64,000 nucleotides of DNA. Source: Schistosoma mansoni (lineage: Eukaryota; Platyhelminthes; Trematoda; Strigeidida; Schistosomatidae). The stretch lies in contig NC_031497.1 of the NCBI RefSeq assembly GCF_000237925.1, positions 21,186,325-21,250,324 on the forward strand, read 5' to 3'. Under the pieces are notes generated by a model. That model saw only the letters and a list, made by a program, of their open reading frames with translations. It made no database searches and was not told the DNA's origin. This document shows, piece after piece, positions 1-11,700 of the stretch (position 1 is its first letter; each line of letters starts with the position of its first letter). A program made the translations under genes and the position numbers.

Positions 1-590
1 GTTATTGAATTTTCCTTCATCTTACAAATTTTTTAATGTTTATTTCTAGTTTATGTCATTTCGTCACGACTATTATTTATAGATCCTCAGTTTAGTCAGC
101 TTCAAAGATAGACCATTATTGCTCCCTTTTAAATCATTTTCTTAACGTCTAGTATTTTGTAAGCCGATTAATATTCTCGGTTGACATTAATTTGAGGGCA
201 ATTATAATCCCCTACCCCCCATTGATCCGAAATTTAAGGGTGTGAAAAAAGTTTTAACAATTGGTGATTGGTGAACTTGTTTTTGAAAGTGTTTACTCAG
301 GTGAAAATGAACAAACATTTTGTCACTTGTATGAAATCATTTACTTATACCTTATATTTGATAAACCTTAAAAAACGTTGACAGAATAAGGTACAGAGCT
401 TTTATACGAATTTCAAGAATTACATAACCAATTACAACGCATTTACAACTAGGAATTTCATTGGACGAAAGGGATTGAAAAAAATTGGAAAATGGGATGA
501 AAATTTTTTGATTAAGGGGGACAAAAAAAAATTATTAAAAAAAAATTGAAGTGATCCTAATGTTATTCCAGAATAAGTGAGCGATAATCA

Positions 591-627
<37 letters not shown>

Positions 628-849
628 CTCAAATGATTTGATACCTTAATCACTATGACATCATAATTGATCAGTGTTTTTCTTAAAGTCACCTTTATAA
701 ATTGCCCAACCTTTATCTCAGTTCCTTTTTTTTTCTCAATAAGGTTTGACTCATTTTTTTTATATGATTCTTGATAACTCTGTAGGATACATATATATTA
801 TAATCATGTAAGCCTGATCAAAATAGAACATATGCCAAAAAGAGAGTGA
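1..849. other. AT-rich sequence without a recognisable gene
   Basis: I see no convincing exon or element. An (ATT)n microsatellite runs over about 592-625. Confidence 0.5.
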
Positions 850-1060
850 TCAATTACAGATCTAAGCATCAATGGGAAGATTTAAGTACCTAATACAAGC
901 CATTGGCTAAGTGGATAACGCGATGGCGTTCGAAACGAACGGTACTGTGTTCGAGTTCTAAAGTGAACTCCAACTCAAGGATGTAAGTACATCTAGCTGA
1001 AAAGTCCAGAACTGGATGAAACGTACGTTCTGAATTCCATTGTTAGCTACCATCCAACTA
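850..1060 (+). mobile_element. SM-alpha-type SINE copy, decayed
   Basis: The order of parts is that of the schistosome SM-alpha SINE: a head resembling the other copies (AAGCATCAATGGGAAGATT), a tRNA-like part with A-box-like GGCTAAGTGGATAACG and B-box-like GTTCGAGTTC, then a hammerhead-like stretch at 991-1035. The ribozyme core reads CTGAAAA instead of CTGANGA, which replaces the catalytic G8, so the copy is probably dead as a ribozyme. GAAAC is kept. Confidence 0.75.
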
Positions 1061-3500
1061 TACCTATAATACATTGTCTTGTTTAGGATTTGTGAATCAA
1101 CAACTCTAGTGTTCTAAACTCCCACTCTAATTTATTGCGTAAACATTTATTCTACTCTTTAATATTATGAAAAATACTACTAAACTGTTCCATCCACGTT
1201 TCATATATACTCCGTCACAATTTCAAGTGACGTAAGTCTTTTAGGACTATTTTACCTAATTTTTTTTTATTGATTTATTGATCCTTTTTTATCTAATCAA
1301 TCAGTGTTGAACCAAACAATAAAAACAAAAGTGTAACGGTTTCGCAAAAGTCAAACTGGAAGTGTAGTAAGATGGATGAAAATTCAATAACGAAATCATA
1401 AACTCAAAACTTGATGGAAGCTTCGAACGAATCGAACCTAAAGTGTAGTTGTAAACTACCAAAAGTGATTTTGATGTAGATAAGTCGATTAACATTTCAT
1501 AGAATATTTGTGCCCATATATATTCACTCAGCAAAGAAGACGGTGTAAGTAAAGAATATACATTTAACTGCGTATAAAAGTTTTTATATCTTTCCACTCT
1601 TACCACCGTCACAATACATTCGTAGACGAATTTTGGTCAAAAACATATACTGCTGAATAATATGTTTAGTAGTTTTAAGCATGTACAGACGAGAGTATCA
1701 GCGACACATACCAATAAATCGTTCCTCAAAAAAGTGTGACATATAGTTTGTGATGTTCAGTACTTGGTTTTAGTATGAGAGGATTCCTAGTTGATATAAT
1801 CACGATTCGGTCGCCTTAGATAATACTTATTTACAGCTAATCGTCCCCTTACTACCATGTCACATTCAGCGATAAGAATACCACGGACAAAAGCATATCG
1901 TATGATTGTGAAGAACTAATATTTGACAAAAACAAGACACTTTATGTACCTTTTATAGGCTGTACGGTCTAAAAACAAGTTCAACTAACCAGTAGTAGAT
2001 TTATTCCAACTATATACCGAAATGGATCAAAATGTTAAGTAAAGATAACTGCTAACCCTCCAGCTAACAGCCTGAAATGCTCATTACTCTTAATTTAGCC
2101 CATTTCTGTTATGACTTAATCAAGGCTGTCGCCAATTTATTGTGGCTTTACAAAATAAACAAAGGACGTATCCTAATTCGTTATTGGTTTTTATGTCCGG
2201 CTTTTATTCACGTGAATTATCCACCAATGAAAATACGACTTCTTCGACCTTTAACACTGACAATCAATGACGTTCTATCAGTATGAGTAATCTAGCGTCC
2301 TTATTGGTCCTTTATCCGCCTAGCCCTTCCACTTGAGTCCAGAACACCAATGACAGCTTCTGTTATGCGAATCTATGCGAATCGTTTATTTCAAGCATAC
2401 TCGGTTTATATACTAGACAGACAGACCACATCACACCATAAAATAGAAAATAATACTTGTACAAAATCAAGCCGAATGTGGCTGTGAACGTGGGAGACAA
2501 TAATCAATAAACTGAGTATAATTTAGGAACAGTAAATCGTATAATAATAATTAATAGATCAAAATGAAGCTTATAATAAGATGAATATAGATATACATAA
2601 TCTAGTTACTGAATAGTTATACAATAGGAATATATACAGAATAATAGTCCATTTATAGGTCCCGTAAGTTATCCGTACTTACTTCTTCCCTAGGATATAA
2701 CACTTTCAATCATAAATATGCTGTATTTTTACATGAATACTGTTACATTAAATGATTTCCATCTATTTATATAATTACACACGAACATACCTGTTACGTC
2801 CTTGAATCTGTCTACCCACTTTAGTGCCGAGTATGACTTGTCTAATGTAGATTAAGACCTTGACCCGATAGGCTGACTGGCTTAACCTTGAGGCTAATAT
2901 GCGTGAGTTCGAAATAGGGGTAGAGAGACGAAAACTATTCTATCCCTGATTGGCTGGCAAGCACGCGAGAGAGAGAGAGAGAGAAGAAAAAGACAGGTGG
3001 AACACTAATCACTTTATTCCAACCCCGATCTAGCACTCGAATTTCCAATTCAGATTAGGGTGAAAAGTTACATGAATAAATAGATGACTAAGCTGACCAC
3101 AACGTACAATAATTAGGAAAACACAATTATGTCCAAAACTGGGGGATTATAGTAGAAAATAGGGTACAAAAGATTACGTTTAAATGACAATAGCTTTAGA
3201 ACAGAAAATGCTATGGCAATGAATTATACATCAAACGAAAGCTTATGATCTGTAGAATAGGCTAGGGGCAAAAGTAAATGTTACAGTTTTACAAGCTTTG
3301 AATTAAATGAATTAACGTCCCCAAAAATAGCTTCCGTAATTTGTTAAGGCTTCTTGTTTTGCGGTTCACATCATCTTCCCCCTTGACAAAAAAAGGTTAT
3401 GTTATCACTGCCATTGACTGCGTGCATAAAGGAAACTGGATTGCGTTGTGGTCGTGACCAATTAGGTTAACTGGAATAAACAAAAAAAAAGAAGAAAAGT
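1061..3500. other. AT-rich intergenic stretch
   Basis: Open frames here, such as 1301-1612 minus and 2077-2286 plus, have no recognisable domain or splice context, so I do not call them genes. A (GA)n microsatellite lies at about 2966-2984. The stretch 2290-2700 could be the edge of an old repeat, but I cannot classify it. Confidence 0.4.
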
Positions 3501-3537
3501 GGTTAGTCATTATTTGCAAGCAGTAGCTAAGATATCA

Positions 3538-4434
3538 TCATCGATATCTCCCCCTGGAAAAATATGCTCCTTTCTTGGGGTCCACCTGCATGGCATCAGG
3601 TCCTTTGCGTTTCCGTCGTGATCTCCTATTAGGATGTTGTTGAAGTTTCACAGTCTTCTTAGTTGCTGAATTTCCTATGACGAAACTGTCCAAGAAAATT
3701 TCCCCCATTGAGCACGGTTTCTCGGCTTTCTGTGAAGGTGAGAATCGGGAACGACGATAGATTCTCCGCTTCGCCCCATGATGGCGATTACCTTGAGTTC
3801 CGATCTTTCTCACAACTATTATGGGAGCAGCCCAGTCTGAGTGATTTACTGGCTGAATGACACCTAGTGCTTCAAACCTGTCAAGTTCTTGATCAACGGC
3901 TGACAGAGCAGCATAATGTACTGGTCGTTTTGGTCTGAAAATGGGCTTTGCATTTTGTTTTCGAAGATTATTTGCGTGAGATGCGGTCGGCACTATAGAG
4001 GAATCAAATGCATGAGATTTTGAGACCTTACGACAGCAGACTTTGTTTGATGAATTTGATGGGGAATCATTTTGTGAACATGTTCCATCGGAGTCATTTG
4101 ATTTGACATCATTGTGAGAACACATTAAATCGGAGTTATTCGATTTAGTATCATTATGAAAACACATTAAATCGGAGGTATTTGATTTGACATCATGATG
4201 AGAACACATTAAATCTGAGGAATTTGATTCAGAAATAATACGAGAACATGCTACATCGGAAGCATTTAGTTCATAAACATCAGGGGAACATAACACAACT
4301 GAGGCATTTGATTCAGAAATATCATGAGAATTTTGGATAGATTCAGAGCAAGAATTATGAGAACATACTTCATTTAATAAACTATTTAAGACACCGATCT
4401 TCTCAATAAAAGCCATACAATCGACAGGTGTCAT
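3538..4434 (-). mobile_element. Ty3/Gypsy LTR-retrotransposon fossil (pol fragment)
   Basis: The minus-strand translation contains the entry segment of a Ty3/Gypsy reverse transcriptase (the RPKRPVHYAAL and LGVIQPVNHSDWAAPI region). Ahead of it is a Ser/Asp/Asn-rich stretch made of about 15-codon imperfect repeats (roughly 4075-4330). Only this part of pol is visible; the rest of the element and paired LTRs were not found. It is broken and looks old. The exact schistosome family (Boudicca- or Saci-like) cannot be assigned here. Confidence 0.75.
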
Positions 4435-5697
4435 TAAATTTTCATTATCAGGAACGTTAGATACAGCACATACTATAAAACCATGATACCACTTTGTTGA
4501 TTCCCTTCTCTTCTTAAAGGTAAGATATTACATAAACATCAAAGAAAATACATAAGTGTCGGATTTTTAACGCCTTGTACATAAATGTATCGTTTAAAGT
4601 CATCTAGCCTTTGAATATTAATTAATCCTAAATTTGGTTCTAATTTGCCTCAGTGGTTCATTGATTGCTTTTCTCTAAAACAATCAGACCCACATAATGC
4701 ATTCTTTTTCAATAATAAATCTGTTCAGTTAGCTACCGTAAAGAATTAATATAAGCTACAACCAAACTCCATAGCACAGCTTCTTTAGTTTACATTTGTA
4801 CCTCAATAACAGTGTGGGATCTTCAGTTCTGCAATATTTTTAAGCTTTTAATGCACCATAATCATGATTAAACACTATCTATAACAAATATATCACTTCT
4901 GGCGTGTCTAAACATAGCTTCTCAGTAATAACTTGAGAAATCCATCTTAACATTCATTACTAGTGATCGCAAATTTGACTTATCAATAGAAAGTTTGTAA
5001 AGATTAGGTTTAGATCAGATCAGAAGTAAGACAAATAGATAGTTGAGAGAATCGGATAATCTTAACACCACATGGTGTGTCAAATGAATTCAGCGATATA
5101 AAACATTACATGCCAACTGAGAACTTCAAGTAAACGGAACACACCTCAAGACTTGAAGATTCGGATTTCTACGTTGTATGGAATTGTGAATTCGCTTTGG
5201 TGAAGAGTTCCAAGCCAATATTAACTTTACACCTAGTGCTACTCAAAGCTTTAAGTCTTCTCTGTTTGATACATTTCTTCAATGAGGTGTACAGAAGAAG
5301 AAAACAACATCACTAACACAAACTTTGTGGAGAAATGAGTCATCAAAACTCGGCTAAACCCTTTCTACTACATAATTTACATACCGCCAACACTAAAAAT
5401 TTACTGTCGAGTAAAAATGTGAAAGATAAACAAATTCCCCAATGAAATCCAATCACTATTCAAACTCGATACGTGGTAATTATGACTCTCGCATAATCTA
5501 TTTCGGTTTGGGTGGTCAGCTATCATGGCTACTACTCACAGAAGCGTTGTGGCCTAAAGCTCAGTATACTAATATGAGCTAGGTCAATGAGGCACTGAGA
5601 AGTAGTGGGATACCAATTTAACTGATTTTACGTATCAAATAAACTGTCACAGAGACCGGTAATAAATTTTTACAGAAAACAAAAAGAGTATGAAGGT
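4435..5697. other. Intergenic, nothing recognised
   Basis: This AT-rich stretch lies downstream of the kynureninase gene. I see no exon-like frame or repeat I can name. Confidence 0.4.
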
Positions 5698-5703
5698 TTT
5701 ATT
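5698..5703 (-). terminator. Poly(A) signal AATAAA of the kynureninase gene
   Basis: A canonical AATAAA on the minus strand lies 37 nt past the stop codon, a usual distance for a short 3' UTR in this kind of genome. Confidence 0.55.
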
Positions 5704-5739
5704 TGATTCCTTTGTATTTTTAAAACAAATATATACAAA

Positions 5740-7272
5740 TTAAACTGATTCAGTGTCATACAACGCTTGACGAAGATATTTTACAAACATATAAACATCT
5801 TCAAAACTATTATACAATGGTATCGGTGTAATACGTAGGAAATTTGGTAGTCTGTAATCACATATTACACCTAATCTCAATAGATTTTCATATAGTTTCT
5901 CAATCTTCACATTATTAAAACACAATGTTAACTGTGCTCCACGTTCCTCTGGACTCGATGGTGTAACAATACAATATCGATCACTATTTAGAGCTAATGA
6001 ACTCTCTGTAATTAGATATTCAAGATAATTAGTTAGTTTGATTGATTTCTCCCTTAAATTATTCATACCACCACATGATTTAATAATACTGATACTGACT
6101 GTTAAAGCTGCAGCTAATAATAATGGTGGATTAGACAATCGATAGGCATCGGCACCTTTCGCTAATTCCATATTTCCAGTATAATTGAATCGTGTTTCAG
6201 TTCTATGACTCCACCAACCGGTCAGTTGAGGACCAGATATATCATTAATTATTGTATTATCACTACTATTAATATTGTTGAATTCATTAAATTTCGGTCC
6301 ATAACTTGATTCTTGATGATGATGTTTTTCATGAATAAACAATCCTCCAATAGCACCGGGACTACCATTTAAATATTTATATGAACACCATACAGCCATA
6401 TCAACATCCCAATCATGTAAATATAAAGGAATATTACCAACAGCATGTGCTAAATCCCATCCTACTGGACATTTACAATATTGATGACCCCATTCAGTAA
6501 TTAATTTCATATTAAATAATTGTCCTGTAACATATTGTATTCCTGGTAACCAAATCAATGCAATTCTATGTTGATTTTTTTGAATTTCTTGTAAAATATC
6601 TTCATTTCTTAAACAATATTCATTAATATGTGGTTTTAGTTTAATAATACAATCATTTGGATTTAAACCATGCCAATTTATTTGTGATTCAAGTACATAA
6701 TAATCACTTGGAAAGATTCCATCTTCAATTAGTATACAGCATCTCTCACCTTTTGGTCTATAGAATTTTGCAATTAATGTATGCATATTCACTGTTAAAT
6801 TACAAGTCATAGTAACTTCACTTGATTTAGAATTAACAATCCATTGGGCACAATCAATAGATAATTGTTGATCACAATATGATGCTGGTAGTTCACCATA
6901 ATGATAAGCTAATACACCTAAATTTCTCCATTGATTTAATATGCCATCTAAATAGGCATGTAAACGTTTTGGTTGTAATCCCATGGAATTTCCACAAAAG
7001 TATATAATTTTCTTCGAATGATTTTCATCGTTTATATCAGTTAGAGATGGATTGGGTTCAGTAAAATTGGATTGGATTGTTTTCATTACTTCTTTATAGT
7101 TTGGTAAATAAAATTCTGATTGATATGATTGTAGTAAATCATGTTCGTCTAATTTTATGGCGAAATCGATGGAATCCATATCCACTTGGTATTTATTGGC
7201 CAAATATCTTAACTCCTCCATAGAACTAGACATTACTATATAGTGAAGTGGAACCAAGAGAAATTGTATCAT
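5740..7272 (-). CDS. KYNU: Kynureninase (L-kynurenine hydrolase), intronless
   Basis: This PLP enzyme of tryptophan catabolism cleaves kynurenine or 3-hydroxykynurenine to (3-hydroxy)anthranilate plus alanine, normally in the cytosol. The 510-residue frame matches the family along its length: IYFCGNSMGLQPK near residue 90, FPSDYYVLESQ near 187, GWDLAHAVGN near 271 with the cofactor-binding Asp273, WCSYKYLNG near 295 with the PLP Schiff-base Lys299, RLSNPPLLLAA near 376, EERGAQLT near 440 and the C-terminal PIPLYNSFEDVYMF. The human enzyme has 465 residues. The extra length comes from a 13-residue N-terminal extension and an Asn/Ser-rich insert near 330-345. Met14 (MSSSMEE, coordinate 7233) aligns better with the family start and is the likelier initiator. 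There is no intron, although neighbouring genes are cut into many small exons. The fold and active-site residues look intact. Confidence 0.95.
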   Translation of the reverse strand: MIQFLLVPLHYIVMSSSMEELRYLANKYQVDMDSIDFAIKLDEHDLLQSYQSEFYLPNYKEVMKTIQSNFTEPNPSLTDINDENHSKKIIYFCGNSMGLQPKRLHAYLDGILNQWRNLGVLAYHYGELPASYCDQQLSIDCAQWIVNSKSSEVTMTCNLTVNMHTLIAKFYRPKGERCCILIEDGIFPSDYYVLESQINWHGLNPNDCIIKLKPHINEYCLRNEDILQEIQKNQHRIALIWLPGIQYVTGQLFNMKLITEWGHQYCKCPVGWDLAHAVGNIPLYLHDWDVDMAVWCSYKYLNGSPGAIGGLFIHEKHHHQESSYGPKFNEFNNINSSDNTIINDISGPQLTGWWSHRTETRFNYTGNMELAKGADAYRLSNPPLLLAAALTVSISIIKSCGGMNNLREKSIKLTNYLEYLITESSLALNSDRYCIVTPSSPEERGAQLTLCFNNVKIEKLYENLLRLGVICDYRLPNFLRITPIPLYNSFEDVYMFVKYLRQALYDTESV

Positions 7273-7733
7273 ACTTTCTGAATTCTTTAAATTTATATTA
7301 ACCAGAGTATATGAATGTAAATATCTGATTGGTTACTTAATCATAAGTATAATAAATTGAGTTTATTGACTGAAACTAATCTATGTTATTTAGAATTGTA
7401 TGACCGGTCAGTTAGTGAGTGAGTTATGATTAGACAGATATATAACTTTGCCTAATGTATTCTGATTGGCTAAATTCAATAAATCATCTTGTAAGAAAGT
7501 ATAAAACTATTTTGAATTGCCCAAAGAAATAACGATATTGTCTGGAAAATAATGTTTTCAAACTGTTCATTGTATAAAGTTATATCATAATAGTCAAATT
7601 ATTTTAAAAATTTAGTTTTCATTCGGTTGTAATTCTTCACATTGGGTTGACAATGATTGCATGACAGTTGGTTACGACTTCTGACTAGAACTCAATAAAA
7701 TACCTCTTGAATCTAGTCATTACTGAGCACATG
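7273..7733. other. Upstream region of kynureninase
   Basis: This AT-rich stretch should hold the kynureninase promoter. I see no clear TATA box or motif that decides a start. A piece near 7660-7725 resembles the 5' head of the tRNA-like retroposon at 40.7 kb, and a (TTA)n microsatellite follows at 7734-7759. Confidence 0.35.
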
Positions 7734-7759
7734 ATTATTATTATTATTATTATTATTAT

Positions 7760-8042
7760 CAAAAAGGGGTTTTGTAGAGATTGTAATAATTTAATAGTTG
7801 AATTTATGGGTCGAATAAAGCTAGACTACCTTGGACATTAACACATTCGGATGTCGGCTAAGTGGTCTAGAGGTTAAACGTTGCGCGCTAGATCGAAGGT
7901 CTTGTGTTGGAATCCCGTGATTGGGATCGTGGATGCGTACTGCTGAGGAGTTCCACAATAGAACGAACCGACCGTCCAATGCTTCCAAGTTTTCAATGTT
8001 GTTCTAGGTTATATTGACTCATGAATTCAACTATTAAAATTT
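7760..8042 (+). mobile_element. tRNA-like retroposon (family T), copy 1
   Basis: It begins with GGGGTTTTGTAGAGATT, which is the reverse complement of the family tail, so the copy carries an inverted tail at its 5' end. Next come an A-box-like GGCTAAGTGGTCTAGAGGTT, a degenerate B box (GTTGGAATCCC), the family-specific body (GGGATCGTGGATGCG) and a tail ending TTGACTCATGAATTCAACT. It is clearly diverged. The same family occurs at 10.6, 15.0, 26.1, 40.7 and 42.8 kb. Confidence 0.6.
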
Positions 8043-8433
8043 CTTCGTTTATTTAATGTGTTAGTGCTGCATATAAGTGTAATATTCACTGAAAACTCTA
8101 TTTTTATCATCTTTAGTTAGTGATAGATTTTGTCTGTGAACATGGCACTGTAGGTCACCATAAATTGTAGATGAAAAAAGCAAATAAAGTGAAAGTTAGA
8201 ACTTGAAAGGAAAGCACTAGTTAAAACTATGCTCTTATAAGAAGCATTCACTCATTAGATGAACGGAAATATGCTAGTTACTCTACATATATTGGATATT
8301 GAGAATAAGATATAGTACAAATTCACAGATACTTATCCTACCTTATATCAATTTTGATTCAGATATAAAACGTTATTGTTGGATTTTTTTTCTTTATTGT
8401 ATAACTTTATAGATTTCTAGTCACATTGACCGG

Positions 8434-8755
8434 ATGTCTCGAGCAGATGTCTTATTTGGTCGTATTGCACATGTCTCCACTACAAGTTTCATCAATAACG
8501 AAAATAAAACAAACCCTGTTCAACACAAGTCGGTACTTCCAATAGGTCGTTCAAATTCAGAAGGCCGTCTCTCAGAACATGAAAGAGATATAAGTAGTGG
8601 GGGTTGTCCTACCACTGTTACCGGTGATAATAATAGCTCTGGAATTAGTAATTTCAAACAAGCAATTAAAATACCCAAGACTACGTATCATTTTCTTGAA
8701 TTTCTTCAACCAGACACAAGACTTTTCAACAAAGTTTTAGTACCTGTCCCACCGG
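8434..8755 (+). CDS. Unrecognised gene, exon 1
   Basis: The encoded segment starts MSRADVLFGRIAHVSTTSF and ends LFNKVLVPVPP plus one base. The frame stays open to 8829, but read-through to there cannot be spliced in phase to the strong acceptor at 10271. I therefore place the donor at 8756 (GTGATG). A missed small exon between is possible. Confidence 0.5.
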
Positions 8756-11700
8756 GTGATGAAACATTACAAGCATTAAGGGTTGTAGCGTCAACAATCA
8801 TAATATCACTTCATTCTGCCGGCAAGTAGAATATTTTTTTCTATTGTATTCAGTGATTTTGTATGATATCCTATATTCGTTTTTTCTACTCCGTTCAGTC
8901 CTACATGAGTTCACTTCCTGTCTAAACAACCCAGTGCTGATGTCTCTGATTTCAACTGTCAATTTTCATAATTTTCACACAAAATAAAGTTTGTAGCCGA
9001 CGGAAACTAAACATTAATATCGGAAGCCAGCTCACTAATCGTGTGTTATTTAAGACAGTAAAAAAACAAAGAAGTAAAGACTTACTTACCAGTTTATAGT
9101 TTTCCTTGACTATAACTTACCATAAGTCACAAAATTGTAACCAATGTTCGAAAATATTTACAATTTAAGTTGACAATCATACAATCATGTAAAAGTAAAA
9201 TGGTAAGTTTCTGAAGTCTTCGAAGAAATCAATGGTAATTCTAATATCATTTTTCGTGTTATCTATAACTACTAAACTACATGACTATGCTGTTTCGAAT
9301 ACTCAGTTCTCAAGCTCACTAGGGTTTCTTTTTAAAAGGACCTCATTATAGTATGCTGGAAAGACTCACATGGGTATGGAGTAAAAGAAGAGTCTTGTCC
9401 TATAGACAACAAAATCGATGAATCGTTAATAAAATATATGAAAAATATAAAAAGATTTTAAATTAAAATTGGCGCTAATAATGCCAATAGTCAGAATAGA
9501 AATATTAAAGTCATACATTAAAATAAGATTTTTTCTTATCAGACATTTCTCCGAATGAAAACTCATGATCATCCTAGTAAAGTTGAACAGTCACTAGCAT
9601 GGGAATTCAGTACGTACGTTTCATCCCATTCGGGATTCGTTAGCTGGGTGTACTTGCATCACATCTCAGCGTTGATGTTCAAGCTTTGCTTATATAATCC
9701 TTAGCATCAACAACTGTAAGATACAAACACATTTGCCAGTACTGATGATCCTGTCGTAGTTTCCTATTATATTATTCATAAAGATAATATTAACCTATTT
9801 AAGGAGACAAGAAACTCTTCTGTCTGTATTTTTAAAGTCACCCTCGATTTCTTTTGAATATTATCATTTCATTTTTTTATTTGATGCTTTGTCGTGCCGA
9901 AATACTTATTAAGGAATGATAATTTTCTGTTTGTTAATGTGATGTAGGGTCTTGAGCCAATGTACATATGTCTGGATTCTTCTCATATGACTAACCGACT
10001 GACCGTTGGTTAAGCGCTCGCATCAAACCTGAAGGTTGTGTGTTCGGTTTTGGACTGTTTCTTGGGCACCCACTAAAAAGGAGTCTTGTACCAAGACAAG
10101 ACATATGTCCATTGCTCTAGTTTTTCAATAATATCCTTACTGAGATCGATCCGTGTCGAATACTGCCTACAAAGTAAACTGCCCTCCGTCAAAAGTGAAT
10201 AAAATATTTGATTTTTTTGCTCTATACCTCTCTGACTTCACCTATTTCTCTTTCATTTTCTCTGTAATCAGGTAATAATTTAGAGTTGATTGAAACGAAA
10301 CCGCCAATCAAATTACAACGTTTACGTCAGGCTAATTTACCCAAAGCATATCAACCTCCAGTTGATTTACAAACACTTGGATCTGGTTTACGTGCAATGG
10401 GTCGACGACGAGAATCTCAAACTAGTCTACGTGGTAGACACCGAATGTCCAGAACAAGTTTAACTCATAATTCAATACCAGATACTCATGGTATAACAGT
10501 AGTCAATTCAAATAACAATACAAATGATAAAAGCCAAACATCATTTTCAAAACTTAATGGAAACTTAATTAAACAAAGATTAAAACAAATTAAGGTAAAT
10601 TTCATTTTAGATCAGAAGGGGTTTTGTGGAGATTTCAGTATTTTCATAGTTGAAATCATGAGTCAATTGAAGCTGGTAGGTCCTCGGTTCGAATCTCGTG
10701 AGTGCGGGATCGTGGATGCGCATTTCTGAGGAGTCGCACAATAGGACTAAGCGGCCGTCAAACAGTGCTTCCAGGTTTTCCATGTTGGTCTAGCTTCAAT
10801 TGACTCATGATTTCAACTGTGAAAATGTCATTTTACCAGCTAAATCATTCAATGAAGACAGATTTTTTACAATCATTTTACTTTTTTAAGATTTGTGTAA
10901 TCGTATATTCATATGTAATTGATATGTTGACAAGTTAATTTATGAGTATACAAGTTTATAATGAGTGAAATACTTTGGTTATAATTAATACTAGTGGATG
11001 AAATAATTAAATAAATAGAGTCATCAGATCAACAAGAAATTATAAGAAATTCGGGAGACTAATAGTTAATCTAAATTAACGCCTTTTTATCAAGGTTTTT
11101 TTTTACAGATTGGAGGTTTCTAACCTAATCCTCAAACCTTCTCCTTTACCTAGTCTTGTGACCAGTAATAACCCTTGAAGAAATTCGGGTGGAGTTAAAG
11201 GGTATCTTCATCCTTACCTAATACCCGTTTCGTAACAACTACATTACATTGGTCATGTTTCACTGCCATAAAGTAGGACGAAACGAACTGCTGCGCAGTA
11301 AACCCGTCCTTTGGTTGATAGACGGGTATCTCGCCTACGCCATAAATGACGCAAGTTGGCGAAAGCTAGGCGAGCCTTCTGTATCCGTGCTGAGATTTCG
11401 TCACACACCAGACCACAAGGGCTGATGAGACTCCCAAAATAAGTGAAGCTGTCAACACGCTCAACTACTTCACTCCCTATCATTAGTTCAGGTGTCGATG
11501 CGACCCGATCCTGAAGTAACATTTTGCACTTCGAAGGGAAGAATCGCAATCCGAACATGCTTCTATTGTTGCTTATAGTGTTCAGGAGACTCTGCATTTT
11601 GTCAGCATCTTCAAATAGAACTATGTCGTCGGCGTATTCTAAGTCAACAAGTGAGCCTCCCGGTAAAAGTTCAACTCCTGGAGATTTAGATGATGAAAGT

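Noticed and set aside
8756-8829. Extension of exon 1 of the unrecognised gene to the stop at 8829
   Set aside because: Neither the read-through nor a donor near 8826 gives an open join to the strong acceptor at 10271.
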